Assembly (NCBI RefSeq): GCF_017877135.1
Contig: NZ_JAGIPH010000003.1
Coordinates: forward strand, 310,001 to 374,000
DNA from: Neorhizobium galegae
GTDB lineage: Bacteria > Pseudomonadota > Alphaproteobacteria > Rhizobiales > Rhizobiaceae
Reading direction: 5' to 3'
DNA: 64,000 nucleotides
Shown here piece after piece: positions 1 through 14,247 of the stretch (within the stretch, counting starts at the first letter, position 1; each line of letters starts with the position of its first letter). Both the position numbers and the translations under genes were made by a program. The notes beneath the pieces are model-generated. The model saw only the letters and a list, made by a program, of their open reading frames with translations. It did no database searches and had not been told where the DNA came from.

Positions 1-1507
<1,507 letters not shown>

Positions 1508-1711
1508 TTACCAAATGACAAATGCCAAATTTACTGTTGGGCCCAACTTATTGGATTGACGCGAGAAAATGCAACTGCATCAGCCGCCTTCACCCCGGTA
1601 GACAGCTCTCGCGGCGCGCGCCGGCGAGACACTGTCATACGCCTGCCATTGTATTTTCCGTCTCTTGGATTAAGACAGTCGGTGATTTCCACCGCATCAG
1701 AGCAGGAATAG

Positions 1712-2989
<1,278 letters not shown>

Positions 2990-3023
2990 TCCGACGGCTT
3001 TGACGCAGAAGACATGATCATGG

Positions 3024-3064
3024 AACGGGCGGTGACCGGTGGGTTTGCCGCCCGTTTGCGTTTT
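3024..3064 (+). terminator. Rho-independent terminator downstream of eno
   Basis: A 9-bp perfect stem (AACGGGCGG at 3024-3032 pairing with CCGCCCGTT at 3048-3056) with a 15-base loop is followed by a short T-rich tail (TGCGTTTT). It lies 35 bases after the eno stop. Confidence 0.75.
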
Positions 3065-3208
3065 ACACGCTTTGGCACCGGCTGACGGCCGCATCTAAGA
3101 CCCGCCAATATTTCCGACAGGGTGTCGCAAGTGGCCCGGGTTCAACGATTGATTAAGCAAGTTGTGCGAATGTGAGGTCCTGGTAATGCGTTTCAGGATC
3201 TTGCTCGC

Positions 3209-3526
3209 ATGTGGACGAGACATCACAAGGAACGGAAATTCGGTCGTCTGGTGCTTCCCGTCATCACGATCGCCTTCCTCTCTTATTTCGGATATCATTC
3301 GGTGCATGGCGACCTCGGCCTGATCGCCACGGAAAAGTTCGAGAAGATGCGCGCCGAGCGCGCCGGCGAACTGGCAAAGCTCACCACCAAGCGCAAGGCG
3401 CTGGAGCGGCAGGTCGAATTGCTGAGCGATGGCTCACTGGAAAAAGATATGCTCGATGAAACGGCGCGCTATCAGCTGAACGTGTCGCGCGCGGACGAAA
3501 TCGTTGTGTTCAACAGCTACTTCTGA
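3209..3526 (+). CDS. ftsB: FtsB/DivIC-like septum formation initiator
   Basis: A 105-residue bitopic membrane protein. A basic N-terminus (RHHKERKFGR) is followed by one membrane helix (about residues 14-30), then a coiled coil (about 40-80, rich in E, K, R and L with heptad spacing) and a short C-terminal domain. This is the layout of the FtsB/DivIC family, which bridges FtsL and FtsQ at the division site. Family members are short and diverge fast, so the assignment rests mainly on architecture and on its fixed place between eno and pdhA in rhizobia. It sits between the eno terminator and the pdh operon and may have its own promoter in 3065-3208. Confidence 0.8.
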   Translation: MWTRHHKERKFGRLVLPVITIAFLSYFGYHSVHGDLGLIATEKFEKMRAERAGELAKLTTKRKALERQVELLSDGSLEKDMLDETARYQLNVSRADEIVVFNSYF

Positions 3527-3672
3527 ATTAACCGGAATCTGGTTAATCTTCCTTTTTCCCTGATTTTTCATGGTTTTATATATCATGTGAGCCATGCATT
3601 TATGGCATTGCTGGGGCGTGTTTTCTTGCCTATGTTGATGGCAACCAAACAAACACGCAGGGAGGTTAGTGC

Positions 3673-4713
3673 ATGGCGCCCAAGCAAGTCGCGTCCGCGG
3701 CCGGTCGAAAGATGGCAGCGAAGCCTGCAAAGAGCAATGGCGGCGCAATCGCCGAGTTCGACAAGGCCGAGGAACTGAAGGCCTATCGGGAGATGCTCCT
3801 CATTCGCCGATTCGAGGAAAAGGCCGGCCAGCTCTACGGCATGGGCTTCATCGGCGGTTTCTGTCACCTCTACATTGGCCAGGAAGCTGTCGTCGTCGGC
3901 ATGCAGATGGCGCTGAAGGATGGCGATCAGGTCATCACCGGTTATCGTGACCACGGTCATATGCTGGCCTGCGGCATGAGTGCACGCGGCGTCATGGCAG
4001 AACTCACCGGTCGTCGCGGCGGTCTTTCCAAGGGGAAGGGCGGCTCGATGCACATGTTCTCCAAGGAAAAGAATTTCTACGGCGGTCACGGCATCGTCGG
4101 TGCACAGGTGTCGCTCGGCACCGGTCTCGGCTTTGCCAACAAGTATCGCGGCAATGACAATGTCTCGCTCGCCTATTTCGGCGATGGCGCGGCAAACCAG
4201 GGCCAGGTCTATGAGAGCTTCAACATGGCGCAGCTGTGGAAGCTTCCGGTCATCTACGTGATCGAGAACAACCGCTACGCCATGGGCACGGCCGTCTCGC
4301 GCGCCTCCGCCCAGACCGATTTCTCGCAGCGCGGCGCCTCCTTCGGCATTCCCGGCATCCAGGTGGATGGCATGGACGTGCGCGCGGTGAAGGCTGCTGC
4401 TGACGAAGCTGTCGAGCATTGCCGCTCTGGCAAGGGTCCGATCATTCTGGAAATGCTGACCTACCGTTACCGTGGTCACTCCATGTCCGACCCGGCGAAG
4501 TATCGCTCCAAGGATGAAGTGCAGAAGATGCGCTCCGAACATGACCCGATCGAGCAGGTGCGTCTGCGTCTGGTGGAAAAGGGCTGGGCCTCGGAAGACG
4601 AGCTGAAGGCCATCGACAAGGACGTCCGTGACGTCGTGGCCGACAGTGCCGATTTCGCCCAGGCCGATCCGGAGCCGGATGTATCCGAGCTTTACACCGA
4701 CATCCTGCTGTAA
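3673..4713 (+). CDS. pdhA: Pyruvate dehydrogenase E1 component, alpha subunit
   Basis: Thiamine diphosphate-dependent decarboxylation of pyruvate, forming a heterotetramer with PdhB. The 346-residue protein carries the ThDP/Mg motif GDGAANQ (G170-D171-G172) closing at N199-N200, and the conserved [14 protein letters not shown] loop that is phosphorylated in eukaryotic homologues. An alanine/lysine-rich N-terminal stretch of about 25 residues precedes the fold. The ATG is preceded by a strong GGGAGG ribosome site. The 146 bases upstream include an AT-rich patch (TTTTATATATC near 3575-3584) that stands out in this GC-rich DNA and is the likely operon promoter. pdhB follows after 17 bases. Confidence 0.97.
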   Translation: MAPKQVASAAGRKMAAKPAKSNGGAIAEFDKAEELKAYREMLLIRRFEEKAGQLYGMGFIGGFCHLYIGQEAVVVGMQMALKDGDQVITGYRDHGHMLACGMSARGVMAELTGRRGGLSKGKGGSMHMFSKEKNFYGGHGIVGAQVSLGTGLGFANKYRGNDNVSLAYFGDGAANQGQVYESFNMAQLWKLPVIYVIENNRYAMGTAVSRASAQTDFSQRGASFGIPGIQVDGMDVRAVKAAADEAVEHCRSGKGPIILEMLTYRYRGHSMSDPAKYRSKDEVQKMRSEHDPIEQVRLRLVEKGWASEDELKAIDKDVRDVVADSADFAQADPEPDVSELYTDILL

Positions 4714-4730
4714 TTCGGGGAGGGAACCTC

Positions 4731-6146
<1,416 letters not shown>

Positions 6147-6161
6147 GGGAAGGGCGGAAAG

Positions 6162-7508
6162 ATGCCAATCAACATCACGATGCCCGCCCTCTCTCCCACG
6201 ATGGAAGAGGGCAACCTCGCCAAGTGGCTGGTCAAGGAGGGCGACACGGTGAAGTCCGGCGACGTCATCGCCGAGATCGAAACCGATAAGGCCACGATGG
6301 AAGTCGAAGCGGTCGATGAAGGCACTGTTGCCAAGATCGTCGTTGCCGCCGGCACCGAAGGCGTGAAGGTCAATGCGCTGATTGCCATTCTTGCCGCAGA
6401 CGGCGAGGATGTGGCGACGGCTGCCGCCGGTGGCGGTTCTGCAGCACCGGCGCCGAAGGCGGAGGCTGCTCCGGCAGCGAAGGCCGAGGCCGCAGCGCCA
6501 GCCGAAAAGGTGGAAGCTGCCCCGGCTGCTGCAAAGGCTGAAGCTGCACCCGCATCGTCCGGTGAGCGCGTCTTCTCCTCGCCGCTCGCCCGCCGCGTTG
6601 CCAAGGAAGCCGGCGTCGATATTGCCAAGGTTTCCGGCTCCGGTCCGAAGGGCCGCGTCATCAAGGCCGACGTGGAAAAGGCTGTGGCCGGCGGTTCCAC
6701 CAAGGCGGCGCCTTCTGCCGCACCGGCTGCTGCTCCGGCACCGGCTGCTGCGCCGACGCTTGCAAAGCCCGCTTCCGACGATGCCGTGCTCAAGCTGTTC
6801 GACCCGAGCTCCTACGAGCTTGTGCCGCATGACGGCATGCGCAAGACGATCGCCAAGCGCCTCGTCGAATCCAAGCAGACGATCCCGCATTTCTATGTGA
6901 CGGTCGATTGCGAACTGGATGCGCTGCTGGCACTGCGTGCGCAGCTCAACGATGCCGCCCCCCGCAAGGATGGCGCACCGGCCTACAAGCTCTCAGTCAA
7001 CGACATGGTGATCAAGGCCATGGCACTTGCGCTGCGCGACGTGCCGGATGCCAACGTCTCCTGGACGGAAGCCAACATGGTCAAGCACAAGCATGCCGAT
7101 GTCGGCGTGGCCGTGTCGATCCCCGGCGGCCTGATCACCCCGATCATCCGCAAGGCCGAAACCAAGACCCTGTCTGCCATTTCGGCGGAGATGAAGGATC
7201 TCGGCAAGCGGGCCAAGGATCGCAAGCTGAAGCCGGAAGAGTATCAGGGCGGCACCACCGCCGTGTCCAACATGGGCATGATGGGCGTCAAGAACTTCGC
7301 AGCCGTCGTCAACCCGCCGCATGCCACCATCCTGGCCGTCGGCGCGGGTGAGGAGCGGGTCGTGGTCAAGAACGGCGAGATGAAGATCGCCAACGTCATG
7401 TCCGTGACACTGTCGACTGACCATCGCTGCGTCGATGGCGCGCTCGGGGCCGAACTGCTCGGTGTCTTCAAGCGCTACATCGAAAATCCGATGGGCATGC
7501 TGGTCTGA
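6162..7508 (+). CDS. pdhC: Pyruvate dehydrogenase E2, dihydrolipoamide acetyltransferase
   Basis: Transfers the acetyl group from lipoyl-lysine to CoA and forms the core of the complex. One lipoyl domain (residues 1-80, lysine 43 in ETDKATM), an alanine/proline/glutamate-rich linker (about 85-130), a peripheral subunit-binding domain (about 135-170, [19 protein letters not shown]), a second linker, then the catalytic domain from about 215 with the active-site signature DHRCVDGA near the C-terminus (the HxxxDG motif). At 448 residues it has the usual single-lipoyl layout. It lies third in the pdhA-pdhB-pdhC run, 15 bases after pdhB. Confidence 0.97.
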   Translation: MPINITMPALSPTMEEGNLAKWLVKEGDTVKSGDVIAEIETDKATMEVEAVDEGTVAKIVVAAGTEGVKVNALIAILAADGEDVATAAAGGGSAAPAPKAEAAPAAKAEAAAPAEKVEAAPAAAKAEAAPASSGERVFSSPLARRVAKEAGVDIAKVSGSGPKGRVIKADVEKAVAGGSTKAAPSAAPAAAPAPAAAPTLAKPASDDAVLKLFDPSSYELVPHDGMRKTIAKRLVESKQTIPHFYVTVDCELDALLALRAQLNDAAPRKDGAPAYKLSVNDMVIKAMALALRDVPDANVSWTEANMVKHKHADVGVAVSIPGGLITPIIRKAETKTLSAISAEMKDLGKRAKDRKLKPEEYQGGTTAVSNMGMMGVKNFAAVVNPPHATILAVGAGEERVVVKNGEMKIANVMSVTLSTDHRCVDGALGAELLGVFKRYIENPMGMLV

Positions 7509-7522
7509 CCCGGGAGCGGCCG

Positions 7523-8161
7523 ATGCAAACCGTTCTCGCCTTCGGCGACAGCCTGACCTGGGGCTATGACCCGGACACACTGTCGCGCCACGCCTATGAG
7601 GACCGTTGGCCGAGCGTGCTGGAAGGCGCGCTCGGGCCGTCTGTCCGGGTGATACCCGAGGGCCTGAATGGGCGCACCACCGCCTATGACGATCATCTCG
7701 CCGATTGCGAGAGGAACGGCGCGAAACTTCTGCCGAGCCTTCTGGAGACGCATGCGCCTCTGGATCTCATCATCATCATGCTGGGCACCAATGATCTGAA
7801 GCGGGGGCCGGCCGGATCGGCCTTTGCGGCGGTGCGCGGCATGAAGCGGCTGGTCAATCTGGTCTACTACCATGTCTGGGGCAGCGATTTCGACGCACCG
7901 GACATCCTGCTCGTTTCGCCGCCGAAAATTTGCGAGACGGCCAATGTGCCGTTTGCGGCAATGTTTCGCGATGCGCTGGAAGAGTCCGCCATGCTGGCGA
8001 GCCTCTACCGCGATCTCGCCGACGAGATGGGCTGCAGCTTTTTTGATGCGGGATCGGTGTGCCAGACCACGCCGCTCGATGGCATTCACCTCGATGCAGA
8101 AAATACCCGGGCGCTCGGACGGGGTCTGGAGCCGGTCGTGCGCATGATGCTGGGGCTTTGA
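7523..8161 (+). CDS. SGNH/GDSL-type hydrolase (arylesterase-like)
   Basis: A 212-residue protein with the SGNH blocks in order: block I FGDSLTWGYD with the nucleophilic serine at residue 10, block III MLGTNDLK with the asparagine, and block V DGIHLDAE with the catalytic Asp-x-x-His pair. No signal peptide is apparent, so it should be cytoplasmic. The true substrate (acetyl or acyl ester) is unknown. It starts 14 bases after pdhC and is probably cotranscribed; rhizobial genomes often have it in this position inside the pdh-lpd block, but a link to pyruvate metabolism is not evident from sequence. Confidence 0.88.
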   Translation: MQTVLAFGDSLTWGYDPDTLSRHAYEDRWPSVLEGALGPSVRVIPEGLNGRTTAYDDHLADCERNGAKLLPSLLETHAPLDLIIIMLGTNDLKRGPAGSAFAAVRGMKRLVNLVYYHVWGSDFDAPDILLVSPPKICETANVPFAAMFRDALEESAMLASLYRDLADEMGCSFFDAGSVCQTTPLDGIHLDAENTRALGRGLEPVVRMMLGL

Positions 8162-8244
8162 GGCCCAGTCGGTTTGATCAGGGTCAAGGAGAGGAAAAGC
8201 CTGTGGTTGCACTATGACATCTCATCCCGAACGGAGGACATGTC

Positions 8245-8511
8245 ATGTCGAACACACCCCATCACCTTGCGGAAGAATTTCCGGATCATCTGGTGCTGAT
8301 GCGGCACTTGAGGGAGACGGACGGTCATTTCCACCGGCTTGCGGTGGAATATGAAGACATCAATCATCGCATTCATCGGGCCGAAACCGATATCGAGCCC
8401 AGCGATGATCTTTTCGTGGCAGAGCTGCGCAAGCAGCGCCTGGCAGTGAAGGACGAACTGTACGGGATGTTGACGCTGGCCGAGCCGAGGCCCGAGACCA
8501 TCGAGGTCTAG
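8245..8511 (+). CDS. YdcH-like DUF465 small protein
   Basis: An 88-residue, highly charged helical protein. The pattern FPDHLVLMRHLRETDGHFHRLAVEYEDINHRIHRAE followed by a second helix with LRKQRLAVKDELYGML is typical of the DUF465/YdcH family, a small predicted coiled-coil hairpin of unknown function. A strong GGAGGA ribosome site precedes the ATG. It lies between the SGNH hydrolase and lpdA. Confidence 0.82.
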   Translation: MSNTPHHLAEEFPDHLVLMRHLRETDGHFHRLAVEYEDINHRIHRAETDIEPSDDLFVAELRKQRLAVKDELYGMLTLAEPRPETIEV

Positions 8512-8597
8512 GCGGCTAAGGCAGCGCCCGCTCCCGGATAAAAGAACAGGAAACGGCTTTGGCCGTATTTCGAGATCATCCAAGGAGTGGAAGCGCC

Positions 8598-10043
8598 ATG
8601 GCTCAGTCCTACGACATCATCATCATCGGCTCGGGTCCGGGCGGCTATGTCACCGCCATTCGGGCAGCCCAGCTCGGGCTGAAGACGGCCATCGTCGAGC
8701 GCGAGCATCTGGGCGGCATCTGCCTCAACTGGGGCTGCATCCCGACGAAGGCGCTGCTGCGCTCCGCCGAGATCCTGGATCATGCCAATCATGCAAAATC
8801 CTTCGGCCTGACGCTGAACGGCTCGATGACGGCGGATGTGAAGGATGTCGTGGCCCGCTCGCGCGGCGTCTCCGCACGCCTCAACGGCGGCGTCGGCTTC
8901 CTCATGAAGAAGAACAAGATCGACGTGATCTGGGGCGAAGCAAAGCTGACCAAGCCCGGCGAGATCGTGGTCGGCCCGATGACGAAGCCGGTCGTTCAGC
9001 CGCAGAACCCGGTGCCGAAGGGCGTGCTGGGCGAGGGCACCTACACGGCCAAGCATATCATCGTTGCAACCGGTGCCCGCCCGCGGGCGCTGCCCGGCAT
9101 CGAGCCGGACGGCAAGCTGATCTGGACCTATTTCGAGGCGATGAAGCCCGACTTCATGCCAAAATCCATGGTCGTCATGGGCTCAGGCGCCATCGGCATC
9201 GAGTTTGCCTCCTTCTATCGCTCCATGGGCGTCGATGTGACGGTGGTTGAACTGATGGCGAACATCATGCCGGTCGAGGACGTGGAAATCTCCACCTTCG
9301 CCCGAAAGCAGCTGGAAAAGCGCGGCCTGAAGATCATCACCGAAGCCAAGGTGTCCAAGGTCGAGAAGGGCGCCGATTCGATCACGGCGCATATCGAGAC
9401 CAAGGACGGCAAGACCCAGACGATCACCGCCGATCGCCTGATCTCGGCCGTTGGCGTGCAGGGCAATATCGAAAATCTCGGCCTTGAAGCGCTCGGTGTA
9501 AAGACCGATCGCGGCTGCATCGTCATCGATGGCTATGGCAAGACGAACGTGCCGGGCCTCTATGCGATCGGCGACGTGGCCGGTCCGCCGATGCTGGCCC
9601 ACAAGGCCGAGCACGAAGGCGTCATCTGCGTTGAAAAGATCGCCGGCGTTCCGGGCGTCCACCCGATGGACAAGGCGAAGATCCCCGGCTGCACCTATTG
9701 CAACCCGCAGGTCGCCTCGGTCGGCCTGACGGAAGCCAAGGCCAAGGCGGAAGGCCGCGACATCCGCGTCGGCCGCTATTCCTTTGCCGCCAACGGCAAG
9801 GCGATCGCGCTGGGCGAGGACCAGGGCATGGTGAAGACCATTTTTGACAGGAAGACGGGCGAACTCATCGGCGCGCATATGGTCGGCGCGGAAGTCACCG
9901 AACTGATCCAGGGTTTTGTCATCGCCATGAACCTCGAGACGACCGAGGAAGAGCTGATGCACACCATCTTCCCGCATCCGACGCTGTCGGAAATGATGAA
10001 GGAAAGCGTGCTCGACGCCTATGGCAAGGTCTTGAACGCCTGA
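8598..10043 (+). CDS. lpdA: Dihydrolipoamide dehydrogenase (E3 of pyruvate dehydrogenase)
   Basis: FAD enzyme that reoxidises dihydrolipoyl groups using NAD. From the ATG at 8598 (ribosome site AAGGAG at 8582-8587) the protein has 481 residues. The FAD Rossmann motif GSGPGG (11-16), the redox disulfide CLNWGC (C42 and C47), the NAD-binding GSGAIG motif, the second FAD contact YAIGDVAGPPMLAHKA and the C-terminal catalytic HPTLSE are all visible. A 13-codon upstream extension in frame is unlikely because it lacks a ribosome site. It serves the PDH complex encoded just upstream; it may also serve the glycine cleavage system encoded at 33-38 kb. Confidence 0.97.
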   Translation: MAQSYDIIIIGSGPGGYVTAIRAAQLGLKTAIVEREHLGGICLNWGCIPTKALLRSAEILDHANHAKSFGLTLNGSMTADVKDVVARSRGVSARLNGGVGFLMKKNKIDVIWGEAKLTKPGEIVVGPMTKPVVQPQNPVPKGVLGEGTYTAKHIIVATGARPRALPGIEPDGKLIWTYFEAMKPDFMPKSMVVMGSGAIGIEFASFYRSMGVDVTVVELMANIMPVEDVEISTFARKQLEKRGLKIITEAKVSKVEKGADSITAHIETKDGKTQTITADRLISAVGVQGNIENLGLEALGVKTDRGCIVIDGYGKTNVPGLYAIGDVAGPPMLAHKAEHEGVICVEKIAGVPGVHPMDKAKIPGCTYCNPQVASVGLTEAKAKAEGRDIRVGRYSFAANGKAIALGEDQGMVKTIFDRKTGELIGAHMVGAEVTELIQGFVIAMNLETTEEELMHTIFPHPTLSEMMKESVLDAYGKVLNA

Positions 10044-10063
10044 GGGCGGACATATCCGCAGAC

Positions 10064-10083
10064 CCGGCGCGAGGATGCGCCGG
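10064..10083 (+). repeat. Stem-loop after lpdA
   Basis: CCGGCGC (10064-10070) pairs perfectly with GCGCCGG (10077-10083) around a 6-base loop, 20 bases after the lpdA stop. There is no T tract, so it may be a 3'-end stabiliser and not a classical terminator. Confidence 0.35.
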
Positions 10084-10245
10084 TGCGTGAGGAAAGATAA
10101 GAATCCGGTCTTTCCGGCAAGGCGGGAAGACGGTGGTGTCTGAGGATGAAGGGCGTTCGTCTCTCATCCGGGCTCCATCACGGCATGCATTGCGATTTGG
10201 TTCCGCAGGGGCCATATGGAACATGCACATACGGAAAGGGCGATC

Positions 10246-10494
10246 ATGGAAGGCTTGGGCTTCTTGGGAACGATCATCATTGGCGGTCTGGCCGGCTGGC
10301 TGGCCGGCATGCTGATGGATCTGCGCTTCGGCGTCTTCATGAATATCGTCATCGGCGTTGTCGGGGCGGCCCTGGCGACCGCCATTCTGGAGCGTGCCGG
10401 CATATGGGTGGAGCCCGGTGCCTGGGGTGGTTTGGTCACCGGTTTCATCGGCGCCTGCGCTCTGCTATTTGTCGCCAAACTTGTGAGACGCTAA
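10246..10494 (+). CDS. GlsB/YeaQ/YmgE family small membrane protein
   Basis: An 82-residue, very hydrophobic protein with three predicted membrane segments and the family's glycine-rich pattern (TIIIGGLAGWLAGMLM, then IVIGVVGAALATAIL and GGLVTGFIGACALLFVAKLV). This family is often called transglycosylase-associated or stress-response membrane protein; its function is not established. I chose the ATG at 10246 because a GGAAAGG site precedes it and the length fits the family; an ATG at 10216 would add ten polar residues. It lies between lpdA and lipA in the same direction. Confidence 0.8.
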   Translation: MEGLGFLGTIIIGGLAGWLAGMLMDLRFGVFMNIVIGVVGAALATAILERAGIWVEPGAWGGLVTGFIGACALLFVAKLVRR

Positions 10495-10527
10495 AGCCGC
10501 CCGAAGCGGTCAGGAAAGCAATTCGTC

Positions 10528-11505
10528 ATGGTTACAATTCTTGACAGGATCTCGCCCGCCGACGAGACCAAGCGTGCCCGCCACCCGGAAAAGGCGCACC
10601 GCCCCGATACGGAGGTGATGCGCAAGCCGGAATGGATCCGCGTCAAGGCGCCGACCTCCAAGGGCTACCAGGAGACCCGTGAACTGGTGCGCAGCCACAA
10701 GCTTGTGACCGTGTGCGAGGAGGCCGGCTGCCCAAATATCGGCGAGTGCTGGGACAAGAAGCACGCGACCTTCATGATCATGGGCGAGATCTGCACCCGT
10801 GCCTGCGCCTTCTGCAATGTGGCAACCGGCAAACCGAACGCGCTCGACCAGGACGAGCCGGAAAACGTCGCAAAGGCCGTCAAGCAGATGGGCCTCAGCC
10901 ACGTCGTCATCACCTCCGTCGACCGCGATGATCTGGACGATGGCGGCGCCGAGCATTTCGAAAAGGTGATATGGGCGATCCGTGCGGCCTCGCCGCTGAC
11001 GACGATCGAAATCCTGACGCCGGACTTTTTGAAGAAGCCGGGCGCGCTGGAACGCGTCGTGGCCGCCAAGCCCGATGTCTTCAACCACAATATGGAAACG
11101 GTGCCCGGCAATTATCTGACGGTGCGGCCCGGGGCGCGCTATTTCCACTCGGTGCGCCTGCTGCAACGGGTGAAGGAACTCGATCCGACCATGTTCACCA
11201 AGTCCGGCATCATGGTCGGCCTTGGCGAGGAGCGCAACGAAGTGCTGCAGCTGATGGACGACCTGCGCACCGCAGACGTCGATTTCCTGACGATCGGCCA
11301 GTATCTGCAGCCGACGCGCAAGCACCACAAGGTGGAAAAGTTCGTCACGCCGGAAGAGTTCAAGTCCTACGAGACGGTGGCCTATACGAAGGGCTTCCTG
11401 ATGGTCTCGTCAAGCCCGCTGACCCGCTCCTCGCACCATGCCGGCGATGATTTCGCCCGTCTGAAGGCGGCACGCGAGAAGAAGCTGCTGGTAGCGGCCG
11501 AATAG
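10528..11505 (+). CDS. lipA: Lipoyl synthase
   Basis: Radical SAM enzyme that inserts two sulfurs into protein-bound octanoyl groups. The 325-residue protein contains both iron-sulfur motifs: the auxiliary cluster [12 protein letters not shown] and the radical-[11 protein letters not shown]. The C-terminal [15 protein letters not shown] is also a LipA signature. Its substrates are encoded in this window: the lipoyl domains of PdhB and PdhC and the GcvH protein; the octanoyl transferase LipB is at 48.9-49.6 kb. It is downstream of lpdA and the small membrane protein and probably shares transcripts with the pdh block. Confidence 0.98.
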   Translation: MVTILDRISPADETKRARHPEKAHRPDTEVMRKPEWIRVKAPTSKGYQETRELVRSHKLVTVCEEAGCPNIGECWDKKHATFMIMGEICTRACAFCNVATGKPNALDQDEPENVAKAVKQMGLSHVVITSVDRDDLDDGGAEHFEKVIWAIRAASPLTTIEILTPDFLKKPGALERVVAAKPDVFNHNMETVPGNYLTVRPGARYFHSVRLLQRVKELDPTMFTKSGIMVGLGEERNEVLQLMDDLRTADVDFLTIGQYLQPTRKHHKVEKFVTPEEFKSYETVAYTKGFLMVSSSPLTRSSHHAGDDFARLKAAREKKLLVAAE

Positions 11506-11507
11506 GC

Positions 11508-11681
11508 CTAGTCGTCGGTGACGATCTGGCCGCGCTTGCGCTCGCGCAGTTCGAAGCGGTGGCTGCGCGCCTCCGCCTTGGCGACCTCCACCAGATAGAC
11601 CAGCATCGACAGATTGTTCATTTCAGCCAGTTGCCGGGCGGATTCGAGCAGTCGCATAACCTGGGTGAAATCGTCCGTCAT
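11508..11681 (-). CDS. Small conserved hypothetical protein
   Basis: A 57-residue acidic and basic helical protein (MTDDFTQVMRLLESARQLAEMNNLSMLVYLVEVAKAE...). It is convergent with lipA, with the stops two bases apart. The amphipathic pattern and sensible composition argue for a real gene; I recognise no domain. An alternative ATG at 11705 would add eight residues; neither start has a strong ribosome site. The 256 bases between this start and the next gene hold no other ORF I would defend. Confidence 0.6.
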   Translation of the reverse strand: MTDDFTQVMRLLESARQLAEMNNLSMLVYLVEVAKAEARSHRFELRERKRGQIVTDD

Positions 11682-11937
11682 TCTTGCCGCATTGTTTGGT
11701 CGCATGGATATGCCGATTGCTCTTCGACAGGCTTACGCCCGCCGGCTTCGCGTCTGTCACGCGGACAGGCATGCCGGCTGATCATCCATCAACCGGACGT
11801 GGCGTTCTGCGCGAAACGTGTGCCACAATTCTTGGTGATAAAAGTTAAATTCGCATTAGGGCTCTCTAGAAAAACTCCAAGCGACGCGCGACCAACTGCC
11901 ACTTGCCAATCCCTCTTACGCCCACTAGCTCAGTGCC

Positions 11938-12381
11938 ATGCCAAAGTTTGAAAATCACCGCCCCGTCCGGCATTCCGCAGAAGACATGTTCGCGCTCGTG
12001 GCGGATATCGAGAAATACCCCGAGTTCCTGCCGCTTTGCGATGGTTTGAGCGTGCGCTCGCGCAAGGAGCGCGACGGCAAGACGCTGCTGGTGGCCGACA
12101 TGACCGTCGGCTACAAGGCGATCCGCGAGACGTTTACGACCCAGGTCCTGCTCAATCCGGCCGAGTTGACGATTGACGTCAAATATATCGAGGGTCCGTT
12201 CAAGTATCTCGACAACCGCTGGCAATTCTCGCCGACGCCGGAGGGCTGCGTGGTCGATTTCTTCATCGACTACGAGTTCAAGAGCCGCATTCTCGGCGCC
12301 GTGATGGGCTCGATGTTCGACCGGGCATTCCGCATGTTTGCCGAGGCGTTCGAAGCCCGCGCCTACAACATTTATGCTTGA
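11938..12381 (+). CDS. RatA/Coq10-like START-domain protein
   Basis: A 147-residue polyketide-cyclase/START-fold protein. Typical family features are the N-terminal beta strand plus SAEDMFALVADIEKYPEFLPLC, central strands with WQFSPTPEGCVVDFFIDYEFKS, and a long C-terminal helix (MFDRAFRMFAEAFEARA). Homologues are annotated either as RatA, a ribosome-associated toxin in E. coli, or as the ubiquinone-binding Coq10. In alphaproteobacteria with ubiquinone, the lipid-carrier role is the more natural guess, but sequence alone does not decide. Its 3' end overlaps the convergent pncC gene by 10 bases. Confidence 0.85.
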   Translation: MPKFENHRPVRHSAEDMFALVADIEKYPEFLPLCDGLSVRSRKERDGKTLLVADMTVGYKAIRETFTTQVLLNPAELTIDVKYIEGPFKYLDNRWQFSPTPEGCVVDFFIDYEFKSRILGAVMGSMFDRAFRMFAEAFEARAYNIYA

Positions 12382-12872
12382 GCAAGGGAAACGAGCAGGC
12401 TGAGCGCCGTCTCGACCGTGGCAAGACGCACGGCGTTGCGCCCCAGATCGCCGTAGCGCATCTCGCGGTGGAGGAGGGCGCCGGATTTCGTCATCGCGGC
12501 GATATGCACAAGACCGACCGGCTTTTCCGCAGAACCGCCACCGGGACCGGCAATGCCGGTGACGGCGACCGCGGCCGTCGCGCGCGAGCGCCAGAGCGCG
12601 CCCCGGACCATCTGCAGTGCGGTCTCGCGCGACACCGCGCCATAGGTGGCAAGCGTTGCCGTATCGACACCGATCAGCTCCTGCTTTGCCGCATTGCTAT
12701 AGGTGACGAAACCCCGGTCAACCACCGCAGACGATCCGGAAACGCCTGTCAGCGCCCCGGCAATCAGCCCGCCGGTGCAGGATTCGGCCGTCGCCACCTG
12801 CCAGCCGCGTGCCGCGTAAAGGCGGATGACCTCTTCAGCCAGCGTCTCGATGGTGGCGGGAAACAGGCTCAT
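12372..12872 (-). CDS. pncC: CinA C-terminal amidase (nicotinamide-nucleotide amidohydrolase)
   Basis: A 166-residue stand-alone CinA C-terminal domain that removes the amide from nicotinamide mononucleotide in NAD recycling. The signature [16 protein letters not shown] with the catalytic serine and the block [19 protein letters not shown] are clear. The N-terminal competence/damage domain of full-length CinA is absent, as in the PncC-type proteins. The start ATG at 12872 overlaps the ispDF stop (ATGA), so the two genes are translationally coupled. Confidence 0.92.
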   Translation of the reverse strand: MSLFPATIETLAEEVIRLYAARGWQVATAESCTGGLIAGALTGVSGSSAVVDRGFVTYSNAAKQELIGVDTATLATYGAVSRETALQMVRGALWRSRATAAVAVTGIAGPGGGSAEKPVGLVHIAAMTKSGALLHREMRYGDLGRNAVRLATVETALSLLVSLAQA

Positions 12873-14065
12873 GGCTTCAGCACGCCGTAAACGACGGTTG
12901 CCGTGGCAATCGCTGCAATGCCTTCCTTGCGACCGATAAAGCCGATCTTTTCGTTGGTGGTGGCCTTCACCGAACAGCGGTCGAGGGAAATGCCGAGAAC
13001 TTCGGAAAGATTGCGACGCATGGCCTCGCGGTGCGGCGCGATCCTCGGCACTTCCGCCACCAGCGAAATATCGGCATTGGTAATGATGCCGCCATGCTGG
13101 CGCACGATATCGGCCGCATGTGCCAGAAAGATCCGGGAGGCCGCCCCCTTCCACTGCATGTCGCTAGGGGGAAAATGATCGCCGATATCGCCGGCGCCGC
13201 AGGTGGCAAGCAGCGCATCGGTCAGCGCATGCAGCGCGACATCCGCATCGGAATGGCCGCTGAGCTTCTGGTCATGGGGAATGAACACGCCGCAGAGCGT
13301 CACGCCGTCGCCCGGCACCAGCTGATGCACGTCATAGCCATTGCCGGTGCGCACATCGGGCAGCTGCGGCGCTGCGGAGAGTTTTTCGTCGGCCATGGCA
13401 AGGTCTCGCTTGATCGTCAGTTTCACATTGTCGGGTGAGCCCTCGATCAGCCGGACCGTCAGTCCGGCCCATTCGGCAATCGAGGCATCGTCGGTAAAAT
13501 CGTCCCGCCGGAGCGCGGCGGCCTTTTCATGGGCGGCGCGAATGGCCGAAAGCGAAAAGCTCTGCGGCGTCTGGGCCGCATAAAGCCCGGCGCGCGGCAC
13601 GGTTTCATGCACGACACCATCGACACCCGCCCGCTTCAGCGTATCGGTGACAGCCATCGCCGGCAGAAGGGCGTCTTCGCCTGCGTCGAAGGCCTCGGCA
13701 ATCCGCTCAAGCAGCGCGTGATCGACAAAGGGCCGGGCGGCATCATGGATCATCACATGCGTTGCCGAGGTTTTGGAGAGCGCCCGTAAGCCGGCAAACA
13801 CCGATTGCTGGCGCGTTTCCCCACCCGGCGTGGTGATCAGCGCGTGCGCGCCGGGCAAATCCAGCACCGCATCGGCAAACAGCGCGCCGTCATCGGGATG
13901 GGTCACCACTACGATGGGGCCGGAGCGCTGCCAGGTGAGAAACTGCCTCAGCGTATGGCGGATCACCGCCTCGCCGCCGATGCGGCGATACTGCTTGGGG
14001 CCTTCCTCCGGCGAGCCGGCGCGCTCTCCGCGTCCTGCTGCCACGATAACGATGCCGATTGTCAT
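12869..14065 (-). CDS. ispDF: Bifunctional IspD/IspF, MEP isoprenoid pathway
   Basis: Fusion of 2-C-methyl-D-erythritol 4-phosphate cytidylyltransferase (residues 1 to about 230) and 2-C-methyl-D-erythritol 2,4-cyclodiphosphate synthase (about 235-398). IspD motifs: [12 protein letters not shown] nucleotide loop, HDAARPFVD and the AQTPQSF block. IspF motifs: GNGYDVHQL with the metal-binding Asp-x-His, [16 protein letters not shown], and [15 protein letters not shown]. The fusion is common in alphaproteobacteria. I chose the ATG at 14065; an in-frame upstream extension to 14218 runs into the dusB intergenic region and looks non-coding. It shares a 182-base divergent promoter region with dusB. 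Confidence 0.97.
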   Translation of the reverse strand: MTIGIVIVAAGRGERAGSPEEGPKQYRRIGGEAVIRHTLRQFLTWQRSGPIVVVTHPDDGALFADAVLDLPGAHALITTPGGETRQQSVFAGLRALSKTSATHVMIHDAARPFVDHALLERIAEAFDAGEDALLPAMAVTDTLKRAGVDGVVHETVPRAGLYAAQTPQSFSLSAIRAAHEKAAALRRDDFTDDASIAEWAGLTVRLIEGSPDNVKLTIKRDLAMADEKLSAAPQLPDVRTGNGYDVHQLVPGDGVTLCGVFIPHDQKLSGHSDADVALHALTDALLATCGAGDIGDHFPPSDMQWKGAASRIFLAHAADIVRQHGGIITNADISLVAEVPRIAPHREAMRRNLSEVLGISLDRCSVKATTNEKIGFIGRKEGIAAIATATVVYGVLKP

Positions 14066-14247
14066 GAAACTGCCTGCCGGGGTCGCTAACTGATGGGATT
14101 GGCGGAATTGCGGGACGTGATGAGTTGACAGGGGCAGAACTATAGACTCAAAACGCCCATTTCCAGCACGTCGCTCAGAAATAACGCAGTTTGGGAATTG
14201 CTCTTGGCAAACGCACAATCTGTGAATAAAAATAGTGCAGAAATCTC

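Noticed and set aside
11854..11859. Sigma-70 promoter (CTTGGT-17-CATTAG) before the RatA-like gene
   Set aside because: Spacing is right but the -10 match is poor, so it was not listed as a feature.
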